The notes under the pieces: generated by a model
Told to the model about the DNA's origin: nothing
The model's input: only the letters and a program-made list of their open reading frames with translations
Databases searched by the model: none
Program-made: the position numbers and the translations under genes
Shown: piece after piece, positions 26,585 to 33,629 of the stretch
Position numbering within the stretch: the first letter of the stretch is position 1
How the letters are laid out: each line of letters starts with the position of its first letter
DNA from: Ectothiorhodospiraceae bacterium WFHF3C12
GTDB taxonomy: Bacteria > Pseudomonadota > Gammaproteobacteria > Nitrococcales > Nitrococcaceae
Direction of reading: 5' to 3'
Assembly: GCA_013519935.1 (NCBI GenBank)
Contig: JACDUA010000003.1
Location: 62,001-126,000 of the forward strand
Length of the DNA: 64,000 nt

Positions 26585-27265
26585 TCACGGGTAGAGCCCG
26601 AAGGTAGCCATGGTGACGAGGGCGATCCCAGCGTGGGCGTAGTCGGCTCCGCCTGCTTCCACCACCGTCTGCCTTACCGTACCGCTTCGAACCAATGCGG
26701 CCGCTAGCGCCAGGGGTGGTAGAAACAGTATGAAAAGTGGCAGCCGGAGCAGGGATCTCCAAGTTGTAGTCCCGTTGTGCAGCCCATAGCTTAGCCAAAC
26801 GCCAATACACCACACCGTCAGCGCAATCAGACATAAGGAGAAATACGGCGCGCCTATTGCCGGAGGCAAGGCCGCGAGTTCACTCCCAATTAGGATCATC
26901 AGCGGGACAGCAATGAAAAGCACCCCGAAGAAGTAGCAATTGGCCACAAGGTAGTTCTGAATCCGGCCGCGGCAGCCGAGCCACGCGACGCTCATCGCCA
27001 CCGATGCGGTTCCCACCAAAATCAACTTCCACACGCCATCCATGGCCATGTACGCCCAAGGGTCTACCGTGTCGGGTATAAAAGGCGTCTTAACGACCAG
27101 CGAGGCCACGAGGGACACACCGAAGAAGACCAAGGCGTCATCCAGTCTGTCCGTGCTGAACAGTTTTGCCTCGTTTGGGAACACGCGCGGGCTCACGATC
27201 AGGTTGATAAGGATCCTGATATACGTGGACAGGTGCTGGAGCACAAGCTTGACTGCGGCTTCCAT
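26585..27265 (-). CDS. Hypothetical multi-pass membrane protein (YIP1-like layout)
   Basis: The 226-residue protein has five or six hydrophobic segments. A short amphipathic start (EAAVKLVLQHLSTYIRILINLIVSPRVF) is followed by DDALVFFGVSLVASLVV and several later helices. A short cytoplasmic N-terminus followed by about five helices resembles bacterial YIP1-family proteins, but the match is weak and no function can be given. The ATG at 27265 fits better than a start 48 bases upstream. Base composition is lower in G+C than neighbouring core genes, which suggests acquired DNA. Confidence 0.6.
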   Translation of the reverse strand: MEAAVKLVLQHLSTYIRILINLIVSPRVFPNEAKLFSTDRLDDALVFFGVSLVASLVVKTPFIPDTVDPWAYMAMDGVWKLILVGTASVAMSVAWLGCRGRIQNYLVANCYFFGVLFIAVPLMILIGSELAALPPAIGAPYFSLCLIALTVWCIGVWLSYGLHNGTTTWRSLLRLPLFILFLPPLALAAALVRSGTVRQTVVEAGGADYAHAGIALVTMATFGLYP

Positions 27266-27670
27266 GAATTGATCCGCACAGTTCGCTAGGATAACCACGC
27301 CGCGTCGCGGCACCGGCAGGCGGCACGCGTGACAATTGCCTGGCGCAGACAGCCGTGTGGCTCATTTCCGCCACCATGACAGTATAGAAGCCCAGTACCC
27401 GGTGATTTAGCCTGGTCCGTTCCTGGTCGGCCGCTGCTAACGCCCGCCGTCGCTTCCTCACGGCCCGAGATGGACCTAAACGAGTGTGGTGGACTTTCCA
27501 ACGCGCTATTGGACTGCCATGTGCCCTGGTTCCCCCGCCTGTTACACCAGTCCGAACACTGCGGTGTCGGCGAAACATGAGGGGGACGCGGGTTACCTCA
27601 ACCCGACCCACTGCTGCCGGTCGCGGTGTTGTTCAACGGAAAGTGGGTTTGCTGGATTGCGCTGTGGTAG
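27266..27670. other. Intergenic region, no recognisable gene
   Basis: The 405 bases lie between divergent genes. Composition is less GC-rich than in the rest of the window. Short frames exist on both strands, but none shows a ribosome site or a known motif. It may hold degraded DNA. Confidence 0.35.
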
Positions 27671-27883
27671 ATGCATATGAAGCTGCGTTTCATTGTCTAC
27701 ACGGTCCTGCTAACCGGGATCGTGGTCGGTCTCGACGTAATGTCGAGTTTAATCATTACCCCTACCGGCATTAATTGGACCTTCGAAGAAATATTCTCCT
27801 GGAGAAATGTCATCGAGGTATTTCTTTCGCTTTCGGTTGCGGTTCTGTTGTATCTCCTGATCTACGCATTTAGGCGAGGGTAG
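27671..27883 (+). CDS. Small two-helix membrane protein, unknown
   Basis: The 70-residue protein has two clear hydrophobic helices, FIVYTVLLTGIVVGLDVMSS and VIEVFLSLSVAVLLYLLIYAF, separated by a polar loop, and ends in basic residues (RRG). Both helices use typical membrane residues, which supports real coding. G+C is clearly below the window average. ATG codons at 27671 and 27677 are both possible and no strong ribosome site is seen. Nothing indicates its function. It probably belongs to the same acquired stretch as its neighbours. Confidence 0.5.
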   Translation: MHMKLRFIVYTVLLTGIVVGLDVMSSLIITPTGINWTFEEIFSWRNVIEVFLSLSVAVLLYLLIYAFRRG

Positions 27884-28200
27884 GCCATGCTTTAGCCCCC
27901 CTTTGCCACGAGGTTCGTGGTTCGGTCACTGCTTCCCCACCCCGCGCCGCGCCGCGCCGTGGCAACAACCGGTTAACCGGGGTCGCGTCTCACATTCCAA
28001 CATCGCATTGGGCCGGATGACCGCTCTTGGCCGCTTGTCGCCTTAAACCGCGCCTCCGGCCCGCCGGTTCCGGCGAGTGCAAGGACTTGAGAGGCTCGGG
28101 GTCAACGCGAAATCGGAGTCAGGCTATAAGACGCCGGCCGCCTGGGACGGAAGCGCGGGCAATCGTGGTGTCGATCGGAGCCCCTTATCCGGGCTGTCAA
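27884..28200. other. Intergenic region upstream of the TetR gene's end, no recognisable gene
   Basis: The 317 bases between the small membrane protein gene and the convergent TetR gene contain a short GC-rich direct repetition (CGCGCCGCGCCGCGCC near 27944) and no frame with coding features. No T-rich terminator is seen. Confidence 0.35.
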
Positions 28201-28863
28201 TTATGCGTCAACGATTAAGCCGTTGAGCATCGGCTCGATGACGCTCATGGCCTCGTCCAGCGCTTCGTCAGAATCCGCCGCATTCGCTACGAGCAAGCAG
28301 GCTTCGTTAAGTGCGCCAACGATTATCGCCGCCAGCGTTGTCAACGGCAGGCGCCTGATGATGCCCCGCTGCATGGCGCGCCGCAAATCCGCGCGCAACA
28401 ACGTGACCCCATACTCGCGTTCAACGCGCTGCCAAGTCTCCCAGGAAAGGACCCAGCGAGCATCGACCAGCACGATCTGGCGTATTGACGCGTCACTGTG
28501 GAGCTCGATGTACCGCCGGCAACGTGACCTAAGCTCGGCCCAGATTTCCTCGTTCGTTTGCTCGGTGAAGCGCTTCAGGTGCAGGACATGGTTTTCGTCC
28601 TGGGCGAATGGCTGATGCTCGGCGTGGGTTATGAACGCGCCCCGGCTGAGCTCCTTCTTGACGTTCTCGAACACTCGCAGGAACAAATCCTCCTTGCCAC
28701 TGAAATGGTGGTAGAACGCACCTTTGGTGACGTCGGCCAGACGCACGATGTCGTCTACGGACGCATTCGCATAGCCCTGTCTGGCGAACTCCTTGCGGGC
28801 CGCTACGATGAGTGCATCGCGAGTCGCCCGCCCCTGTTCGGCCCTCTTTGAAGGCGGTGCCAT
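28201..28863 (-). CDS. TetR-family transcriptional regulator
   Basis: The 220-residue protein has an N-terminal TetR helix-turn-helix (ALIVAARKEFARQGYANASVDDI, then ADVTKGAFYHHFSGKEDLF) and a helical ligand domain with the TetR_C-type segment IRQIVLVDARWVLSWETW. The ATG at 28863 has AAGGGAG six bases upstream; an ATG six codons earlier lacks one. It diverges from the DUF4242 gene. Two 17-bp palindromes in the shared 81-bp region are the obvious binding sites for autoregulation and control of the DUF4242/MFS genes. Confidence 0.88.
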   Translation of the reverse strand: MAPPSKRAEQGRATRDALIVAARKEFARQGYANASVDDIVRLADVTKGAFYHHFSGKEDLFLRVFENVKKELSRGAFITHAEHQPFAQDENHVLHLKRFTEQTNEEIWAELRSRCRRYIELHSDASIRQIVLVDARWVLSWETWQRVEREYGVTLLRADLRRAMQRGIIRRLPLTTLAAIIVGALNEACLLVANAADSDEALDEAMSVIEPMLNGLIVDA

Positions 28864-28881
28864 AAGTCGCTCCCTTGACAT

Positions 28882-28920
28882 ACATACTGTCGGTATCTAT
28901 ACAACATACTACCGGTATGT
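28882..28920. promoter_or_regulatory. Twin TetR-type operators
   Basis: ACATACTGTCGGTATCT (28882-28898) and ACATACTACCGGTATGT (28904-28920) are identical at 14 of 17 positions. Each is a palindrome of ACATAC and GTATGT type; the first has one mismatch. Their centres are 22 bp apart, about two DNA turns, so two repressor dimers would bind the same face. They lie between the divergent tetR and DUF4242 start codons. Assignment to this TetR is by position. Confidence 0.7.
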
Positions 28921-28944
28921 GAATCAAGCAAACGGGAGGTAGCC

Positions 28945-29220
28945 ATGCCGAAGTACGTTATTGAACGCGAGATCCCCGGGGCGGGGGAGATGAGTGCGGA
29001 ACAACTCCGGGAGGCATCGCATGCATCCAATGCCGTGCGTGACGAACTCGGTCCGAAAGAGCTGCAGTGGATCAACAGCTACATCTGCGATGACAAGATC
29101 TACTGCGTCTACATTGCGGCCGACGAAGACATCATCCATGAGCATGCACGCTGCCTGGATATCCCCGCGAGCCGGATCTCCCGGGTCAAGGCCGTAACTG
29201 ACCCTTCCACGGGAGAGTAG
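28945..29220 (+). CDS. DUF4242 family protein (SCO4226-like, possible nickel-binding)
   Basis: The 91-residue protein reads MPKYVIEREIPGAGEMSAEQL through LQWINSYICDDKIYCVYIA, then EDIIHEHARCLDIPASRISRV. This is the ferredoxin-like DUF4242 fold. The Streptomyces member SCO4226 is described as nickel-binding. Candidate metal ligands are the HEHARC cluster and the other Cys and His residues. The ATG at 28945 has GGGAGG six bases upstream. With TetR control and an NreB-like exporter downstream, a role in metal handling is inferred, not shown. Confidence 0.75.
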   Translation: MPKYVIEREIPGAGEMSAEQLREASHASNAVRDELGPKELQWINSYICDDKIYCVYIAADEDIIHEHARCLDIPASRISRVKAVTDPSTGE

Positions 29221-29234
29221 CTGTGAACGGTTAT

Positions 29235-29266
29235 GGAGCTGCGGTGGCCGGACCCGCCGCAGCTCC
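29235..29266 (+). terminator. Hairpin after the DUF4242 gene
   Basis: GGAGCTGCGG (29235-29244) pairs perfectly with CCGCAGCTCC (29257-29266) around a 12-nt loop, 15 bp after the stop codon. There is no T-run, so it may be a weak terminator or an mRNA 3'-end stabiliser that separates DUF4242 from the MFS gene. Confidence 0.45.
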
Positions 29267-29757
29267 GCGCTACGCACGCCAGTTTTTCGTGCCGCAACCA
29301 GAACGAACGGGTCGGACCGACGCAACTAACGGATCACCCGAAATTATTTGCCGAATATTGGTGTGCGTAGCGCCCTTGGACGTTTGGTTTTTGCCGGTAT
29401 ATCGGGATTCTAAAGGGGGGGCTTCGATGTGGCCGCCCCCGGCGACCACTCCTGGCCGTACGGAGCCGATCGCCAGATGGGTGCAATTTTCAGCCGGCGT
29501 TCACAACCTGATCCTTCCGTAAGCTGTGGTCGGGAACCGACGTTGGCTGTGGCCGCGGGCCGACGGAGCATGATGCGGATGCGCCCCTTCCTACCCCGCT
29601 CAGCCGGGTGCGGCGCGGCGGAGGATGGACTCCGCCGACTCTCGACGCGAAGATTGGACTGGCGCAGCGCTGCTGAATGGCGGCAGTCTTCCACTGCGTC
29701 GCTATACACAAGCCAGCGGTAGATCACGTTGAAGGAGTACCGCCGATTAGCCGCGTA
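29267..29757. other. Leader or intergenic region upstream of the His-rich MFS gene
   Basis: This stretch has patches of low G+C (for example near 29340-29420) and no supported gene. A GAAGGAG at 29731-29737 lies 20 bases before the MFS ATG, too far for an ideal ribosome site. I found no clear promoter hexamers, so read-through from DUF4242 is possible. Confidence 0.4.
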
Positions 29758-31131
29758 ATGCAATCGAGTCCACTTGGCAATCGCACGTACCGACATCTGT
29801 TCACCGCGCAGGTCATAGCCCTATTCGGCACGGGCCTGACGACCATAGCGCTGGCGTTGCTGGCCAATGACCTGGCGGGCGAACGCGCGGGCGAGGTGCT
29901 CGGCATCGCCCTCGCCATCAAGATGGTCGCGTATGTGTTGATCGCCCCGGTCGTGGGCGCATATGCCTCGAAGGTGCCGCGCAGAGGTCTTCTGGTAGCA
30001 CTCGACCTCGTCCGAGCTTCAGTGGTGGCCCTGCTGCCGTTCGTCGATGCGGTCTGGCAGATCTACGTGCTGATCTTCCTGCTCAACGCCTGCTCGGCAG
30101 GGTTTACACCGGTCTTTCAGGCGACCATCCCCGACATCATCGAGGACGAGCAGCAGTACACGCGCGCCCTGTCTCTCTCACGTCTCGCCTACGACCTGGA
30201 GAATCTGCTCAGCCCTACCGCCGCTGCGCTCCTGCTTGCGTTCATGAGCTTCGAGAGCCTGTTCGTCCTCAATGCCGTGACGTTTCTGCTCTCCGCGGCG
30301 CTCGTGCTCTCCGTTGTGCTCCCGCGTCCAGCGGCGGCTGAACTGGCGCGGAGCGTGTGGTCCAACGTGACCTATGGCGCCAAGGTCTATCTGCGCACGC
30401 CCCGCCTTCGCGGGCTTCTCGCGCTGAGCATGGCCGTGTCGGCCGCCGGTGCCATGCAGATCGTCAACACCGTCGTCTATGTCCGCACCAAGCTCGAACT
30501 TGGCGAGAGCGATGTGGCGATCGCCTTCGCGGCGGCCGGCGGCGGGTCCATGGTCGTGGCTCTGCTCCTGCCGAGGCTCCTGGAGAAGCTGCCGCAGCGC
30601 CCCGCCATGCTCACGGGCGGCCTGTTGATGACCGCCAGTCTGTTCGGGGGAACGCTGGAACCCGGGTTCGCGGGCTTGCTGGGGTTGTGGTTCCTGTTGG
30701 GGGCCGGCGCGTCGCTCGTGCTTACGCCCGCGGGGCGGGTGCTGAAGCAGTCCTGCCGTGAGGAGGATCGCTCGGCGCTATTCTCCGCGCAGTTCTCGCT
30801 GTCCCATGGCTGCTGGCTCGTCGCCTACCCGCTGGCGGGCTGGCTCGGAGCGAACGTGGGACTCGGCACGGCCTTCCTGATCCTGGGCGCGATTGCGCTG
30901 GCCTCAACGGCGTCAGCCGCCCGGGCGTGGCCGCGAGAAGATCCATTGGTCATCACTCACGAGCACGCGGCGCAGGAACACGAGCACCTGCACTACCATG
31001 ACGATCACCACCAGCATGAACACGAGGGCTGGGAGGGGCCGGAGCCCCATGCTCATCCACATGTCCATCCGGGCGGGCGACACAGCCACGTCTTCGTGGT
31101 GGACCCGCATCACCCGTATTGGCCCGTCTAG
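29758..31131 (+). CDS. MFS exporter with histidine-rich C-terminal tail (NreB-like)
   Basis: The 457-residue protein has 12 predicted membrane helices of the MFS_3/NreB branch (YRHLFTAQVIALFGTGLTTIALALL; FLLNACSAGFTPVFQATIPDII). The last 60 residues are extraordinarily His-rich (EHEHLHYHDDHHQHEHEGW, then PHAHPHVHPGGRHSH). Such tails are known in NreB, an inducible nickel-resistance exporter, and bind Ni or similar ions. The ATG at 29758 was taken as the start. Together with the DUF4242 protein and TetR regulator it suggests a divalent-metal efflux locus. The metal is inferred. Confidence 0.82.
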   Translation: MQSSPLGNRTYRHLFTAQVIALFGTGLTTIALALLANDLAGERAGEVLGIALAIKMVAYVLIAPVVGAYASKVPRRGLLVALDLVRASVVALLPFVDAVWQIYVLIFLLNACSAGFTPVFQATIPDIIEDEQQYTRALSLSRLAYDLENLLSPTAAALLLAFMSFESLFVLNAVTFLLSAALVLSVVLPRPAAAELARSVWSNVTYGAKVYLRTPRLRGLLALSMAVSAAGAMQIVNTVVYVRTKLELGESDVAIAFAAAGGGSMVVALLLPRLLEKLPQRPAMLTGGLLMTASLFGGTLEPGFAGLLGLWFLLGAGASLVLTPAGRVLKQSCREEDRSALFSAQFSLSHGCWLVAYPLAGWLGANVGLGTAFLILGAIALASTASAARAWPREDPLVITHEHAAQEHEHLHYHDDHHQHEHEGWEGPEPHAHPHVHPGGRHSHVFVVDPHHPYWPV

Positions 31132-31137
31132 AGTCCT

Positions 31138-31806
31138 TTACGAAGGCGGGACCGCTGAGGAGCGCCCGGAATGGCGCCTCATGGTCTCGGTGATCTCGAT
31201 CGCGATGGCAAAGAGTCCCGCGACGACGAGCCCGTAATCTTCGGTCACCCCCAGGGCGAACGCGGCACTGCCGCCAATGACCGACCACACGATGGGAATG
31301 AACAGCACGTACCTCGGCCACGGCTCGGCGAGCCAGAAAAGCAGGCCGATGGTGAAGATCGTGGTCGGGCAAGGCGCGCCGAACGTCGGCATGGCGGGGT
31401 AGGTGTGGCCGAACGCGTAACCCAGCAGTGGATACACGACCAGGCCGTAGAGTATGAGCGCACCGCCCACGATGCCTCGCAGGGAGGCCCGCGGCCGGAA
31501 GGTGAGCTCGCCTCTGAATACGCCTGCCCAGAGGAATACCAGCGCCTGCAGGACGAACAGCGCGCCGAAGACATAGGCCGGCGGATTGAGGGCCGCGAAG
31601 AAGCCGATGTGGTAGACGATCCCCGTCCAGGCCCATAACAGCCCGAGCAGGACGGCGATTATCCTGTCCTTATGCGGGCCACCCCGAAATGACAGGCCCA
31701 GTCCAACCAATGCGAGTACGGCCAGGACAACCGGCATCGGTCCAATGGCCTGGTTATAGCGGATGAAGACGTCCATGAACTCGGTGATGGTGAAGGGAAT
31801 CTGCAC
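31138..31806 (-). CDS. DUF6064 family membrane protein
   Basis: The 222-residue protein starts VQIPFTITEFMDVFIRYNQAIGPM, the typical opening of DUF6064 proteins, and has six or seven helices with a conserved PPAYVFGALFVLQALVFLW and a FGAPCPTTIFTIGLLFW segment. Function is unknown. The GTG at 31806 has AGGAGG seven bases upstream. Its stop is six bases from that of the convergent MFS gene, so the two were probably acquired together. Confidence 0.75.
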   Translation of the reverse strand: MQIPFTITEFMDVFIRYNQAIGPMPVVLAVLALVGLGLSFRGGPHKDRIIAVLLGLLWAWTGIVYHIGFFAALNPPAYVFGALFVLQALVFLWAGVFRGELTFRPRASLRGIVGGALILYGLVVYPLLGYAFGHTYPAMPTFGAPCPTTIFTIGLLFWLAEPWPRYVLFIPIVWSVIGGSAAFALGVTEDYGLVVAGLFAIAIEITETMRRHSGRSSAVPPS

Positions 31807-32015
31807 GAATCGGCCTCCTGTGCGCACGGGGTCCCGGTTCCCCTTGAACGAACGTCTCACAGGGCGACCCAGGGCCCTTTGACCGACGTCAATGCGTGGG
31901 TAGCTAACGCGACGCCTTCCCTGCCGCAGCCTGAAGGCGCCGAGGGACTGACGAGCATCTCAAGTCGATGGCCACGGATGGCTGGAGCGCGGGGCTCAAA
32001 CCGATACCGATTTCG

Positions 32016-32057
32016 GAATGCGAATCGTTTGCATTCTCTCGATACCGTGTGTACGCT
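32016..32057 (+). promoter_or_regulatory. Fur-box-like palindrome and promoter of a candidate small RNA
   Basis: GAATGCGAA-TCG-TTTGCATTC (32016-32036) is a 9-3-9 palindrome with one mismatch, similar to Fur boxes of GC-rich proteobacteria. It overlaps a possible -35 (TTGCAT, 32029-32034), followed after 17 nt by a modest -10 (TACGCT, 32052-32057). No protein gene starts nearby. What follows is a structured stretch ending in an intrinsic terminator. Confidence 0.5.
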
Positions 32058-32063
32058 CTGCAC

Positions 32064-32154
32064 TGTCGATGCCTCGCTCAACCCGCATCGACATCAAGTA
32101 ACTCGCTCCTAAGCTAGCCATTTTGGGGCGGCTCCACGCCGCCCCGTATTTTTT
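32064..32154 (+). ncRNA. Candidate small RNA of about 90 nt, possibly Fur-regulated
   Basis: The segment holds a perfect 9-bp stem, TGTCGATGC (32064-32072) with GCATCGACA (32085-32093), around a 12-nt loop. A single-stranded linker follows, and then the intrinsic terminator at 32125-32154. CTCGCTC occurs twice in unpaired positions, once in the loop and once in the linker, like the seed regions of base-pairing sRNAs. The promoter, Fur-like box, length and terminator resemble the arrangement of RyhB/PrrF iron-sparing RNAs, although I see no sequence similarity to them. The start point is estimated. Confidence 0.5.
32125..32154 (+). terminator. Intrinsic terminator of the candidate small RNA
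   Basis: GGGGCGGC (32125-32132), loop TCCAC, GCCGCCCC (32138-32145) and then GTATTTTTT form a strong Rho-independent terminator. It lies 47 bases before the HAD-like gene and has no upstream protein gene on this strand that it could serve. Confidence 0.85.
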
Positions 32155-32200
32155 GACCTGAATACAAACGCTTGCCGGGCACCTTCAGGGAGGGAAATCC

Positions 32201-32902
32201 ATGTGGGAAAGCGCCGTCCGCTGCCGCCTGCTCATGGACTGGGAAGGACCCCTGCTGGACCCGGGACCCGGCATGCTGCTGGCCCTGCGCCGGGCCTGTC
32301 TTCGCGCCGGCCGGCCCTTGCCCGTTGAAGAAGACCTCTCCTGGGTACTGAACACGCCGCTGGAAGGCGCCCTCGAAGCGCTGCTCGGGCCCGGCTCGGA
32401 GGCGGAACGGACGCAGGTAATGGCCAATATCCCCGTCTACTTCCAGCGGTGGGGCCGCTATTGGTGCCGGGAGCAGGCGGGCGCCCGAGCCATGCTCGGC
32501 AATCTCAACGAGGCCAGCAGCGTCGAGACCGTGCTCTTCTCGGCCGAGACCGCGCCGGGTGTTCAGACCCTACTCACCCACTACGACCTGGAACGCAGCT
32601 TCGATCGTATCCTCTGCGCACGCCGGCAGGCCTGCATGCAGTGCAAGGCCGCGACCGCCGAGCGGCTGTCGCGCCAGTGCGATCCGGCCGATCGGCTGTT
32701 GGTCTGGCTCACCGACGATCCCCGCGAGCTGCGCTTCGCCAAATACGTCGGCATTCCGTCCATCGCCGCGGGCTGGGGGCGCGCCACGCCGGAGGAGCTG
32801 GAGGCCGAGGCGCCGGCCATGCTCGCCCCGGAGCCGCATGACGTATTGCGGCTTCTGGCGGGGCTTGGGAGTGCCCGGGAACCCGCCGTGGCCGTGGGCT
32901 GA
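32201..32902 (+). CDS. HAD-superfamily-like protein with altered catalytic motif
   Basis: The 233-residue protein has the order of HAD phosphatase motifs. Motif I reads LLMDWEGPLLD instead of DxDGT: the first Asp is kept and the second is Glu. There is a helical cap, a motif II-like VLFSAE, a Lys in the CMQCKAATAERL helix, and a motif IV-like VWLTDDPRELRFAKYVGIPSI. It resembles phosphoglycolate-phosphatase-type HADs. Asp to Glu at the acid/base position may weaken or change activity. The ATG at 32201 has GGGAGGG seven bases upstream. Confidence 0.7.
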   Translation: MWESAVRCRLLMDWEGPLLDPGPGMLLALRRACLRAGRPLPVEEDLSWVLNTPLEGALEALLGPGSEAERTQVMANIPVYFQRWGRYWCREQAGARAMLGNLNEASSVETVLFSAETAPGVQTLLTHYDLERSFDRILCARRQACMQCKAATAERLSRQCDPADRLLVWLTDDPRELRFAKYVGIPSIAAGWGRATPEELEAEAPAMLAPEPHDVLRLLAGLGSAREPAVAVG

Positions 32903-33007
32903 ATGACACCGTGACGGCAGATGGTGGCATACGCTGCGCTATTCCACCGTGCCCTCCGAGTTGCGGCGCTGCGTCCCCGATAACGCGGGGACGTACGGCG
33001 CGGCCAT

Positions 33008-33032
33008 AAAAAACGGAGGCCTAAGCCTCCGT
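33008..33032 (-). terminator. Intrinsic terminator of hsp20
   Basis: Read on the minus strand, ACGGAGGC, loop TTAG, GCCTCCGT and then a T-run (complement of the A-run at 33008-33013) form a strong Rho-independent terminator, 25 bp after the hsp20 stop codon. Confidence 0.85.
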
Positions 33033-33057
33033 CGTGTCCGCGCGATTCGCGGCCGGC

Positions 33058-33513
33058 TTACTGCTCGACCGGAATGCGGCGGCTCTGCGCCTTTTCCTGC
33101 TTGCCGATCTCGATCTTCAGCACGCCGTTCTCGCCGCGCGCCTTGATGTTGTCGGGATCGGCACTCTCCGGCAGCGCGAAGCGCCGGTAGAAGACGCCGC
33201 GGGCACGTTCGACCCGGCGATAGCCGCCCTCGTCCTCGGTCTGTTCGTGCCTGCGCTCACCACGGATGGCGAGCACGCCGTTCTCCATGGTGACCTCGAT
33301 ATCCTCGGGCTTAACGCCGGGGATATCCGCCTCGACCACGAACCGGTTCTGTTCCTCGCGTATGTCCACGCTGGGCACCCACTGGCTGGTTTCCACCGTG
33401 GAGCCGTCGCGGGCCAGGTCGAACAGTGGCGAATCGAACAGCCGGCTGAGCTCGGACTGCACATCCCAGATGTTGCGAGCCGGGGTGCGATTGGTGCGAC
33501 GTACCAGATCCAT
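33058..33513 (-). CDS. Small heat shock protein, Hsp20/alpha-crystallin family
   Basis: The 151-residue protein has a variable N-terminal arm (about 1-45) and an alpha-crystallin domain beginning WVPSVDIREEQNRFVVEADIPG, with the family-typical GVFYRRFALPE and ENGVLKIEI near the end. A C-terminal RRIPVEQ corresponds to the IxI/V anchoring motif. It is an ATP-independent holdase chaperone. The ATG at 33513 has AGGAGG eight bases upstream. A sigma-32 promoter and an intrinsic terminator frame it as a single-gene unit. Confidence 0.95.
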   Translation of the reverse strand: MDLVRRTNRTPARNIWDVQSELSRLFDSPLFDLARDGSTVETSQWVPSVDIREEQNRFVVEADIPGVKPEDIEVTMENGVLAIRGERRHEQTEDEGGYRRVERARGVFYRRFALPESADPDNIKARGENGVLKIEIGKQEKAQSRRIPVEQ

Positions 33514-33571
33514 ACGAACCACCTCCTGATAACTGTTGGGTTCTTGCGAACCATCCTTTGCCTTGGTCAGG

Positions 33572-33600
33572 AAAATGGGGTCAATGCCGGGCATTTCAAG
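33572..33600 (-). promoter_or_regulatory. Sigma-32 (heat shock) promoter of hsp20
   Basis: On the minus strand CTTGAA (33595-33600) is followed after 14 nt by CCCCATTTT (33572-33580). This matches the sigma-32 consensus CTTGAA-N13-17-CCCCAT essentially perfectly. It predicts a start near 33565 and a leader of roughly 50 nt. Confidence 0.85.
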
Positions 33601-33629
33601 CGCTTGGCGGCCTGAACGCACCGTGTTCT

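Noticed and set aside
26274-26834. 186-codon minus-strand frame at the end of the 226-residue membrane protein
   Set aside because: It overlaps the better-supported membrane protein in another frame and shows no coding features.
29410-29796. Minus-strand frame upstream of the His-rich MFS gene
   Set aside because: No ribosome site or family features; it overlaps the MFS start and looks like chance coding.
31879-32112. 77-codon frame overlapping the candidate small RNA
   Set aside because: No ribosome site and no recognisable protein features; the hairpins and terminator explain the region better as RNA.
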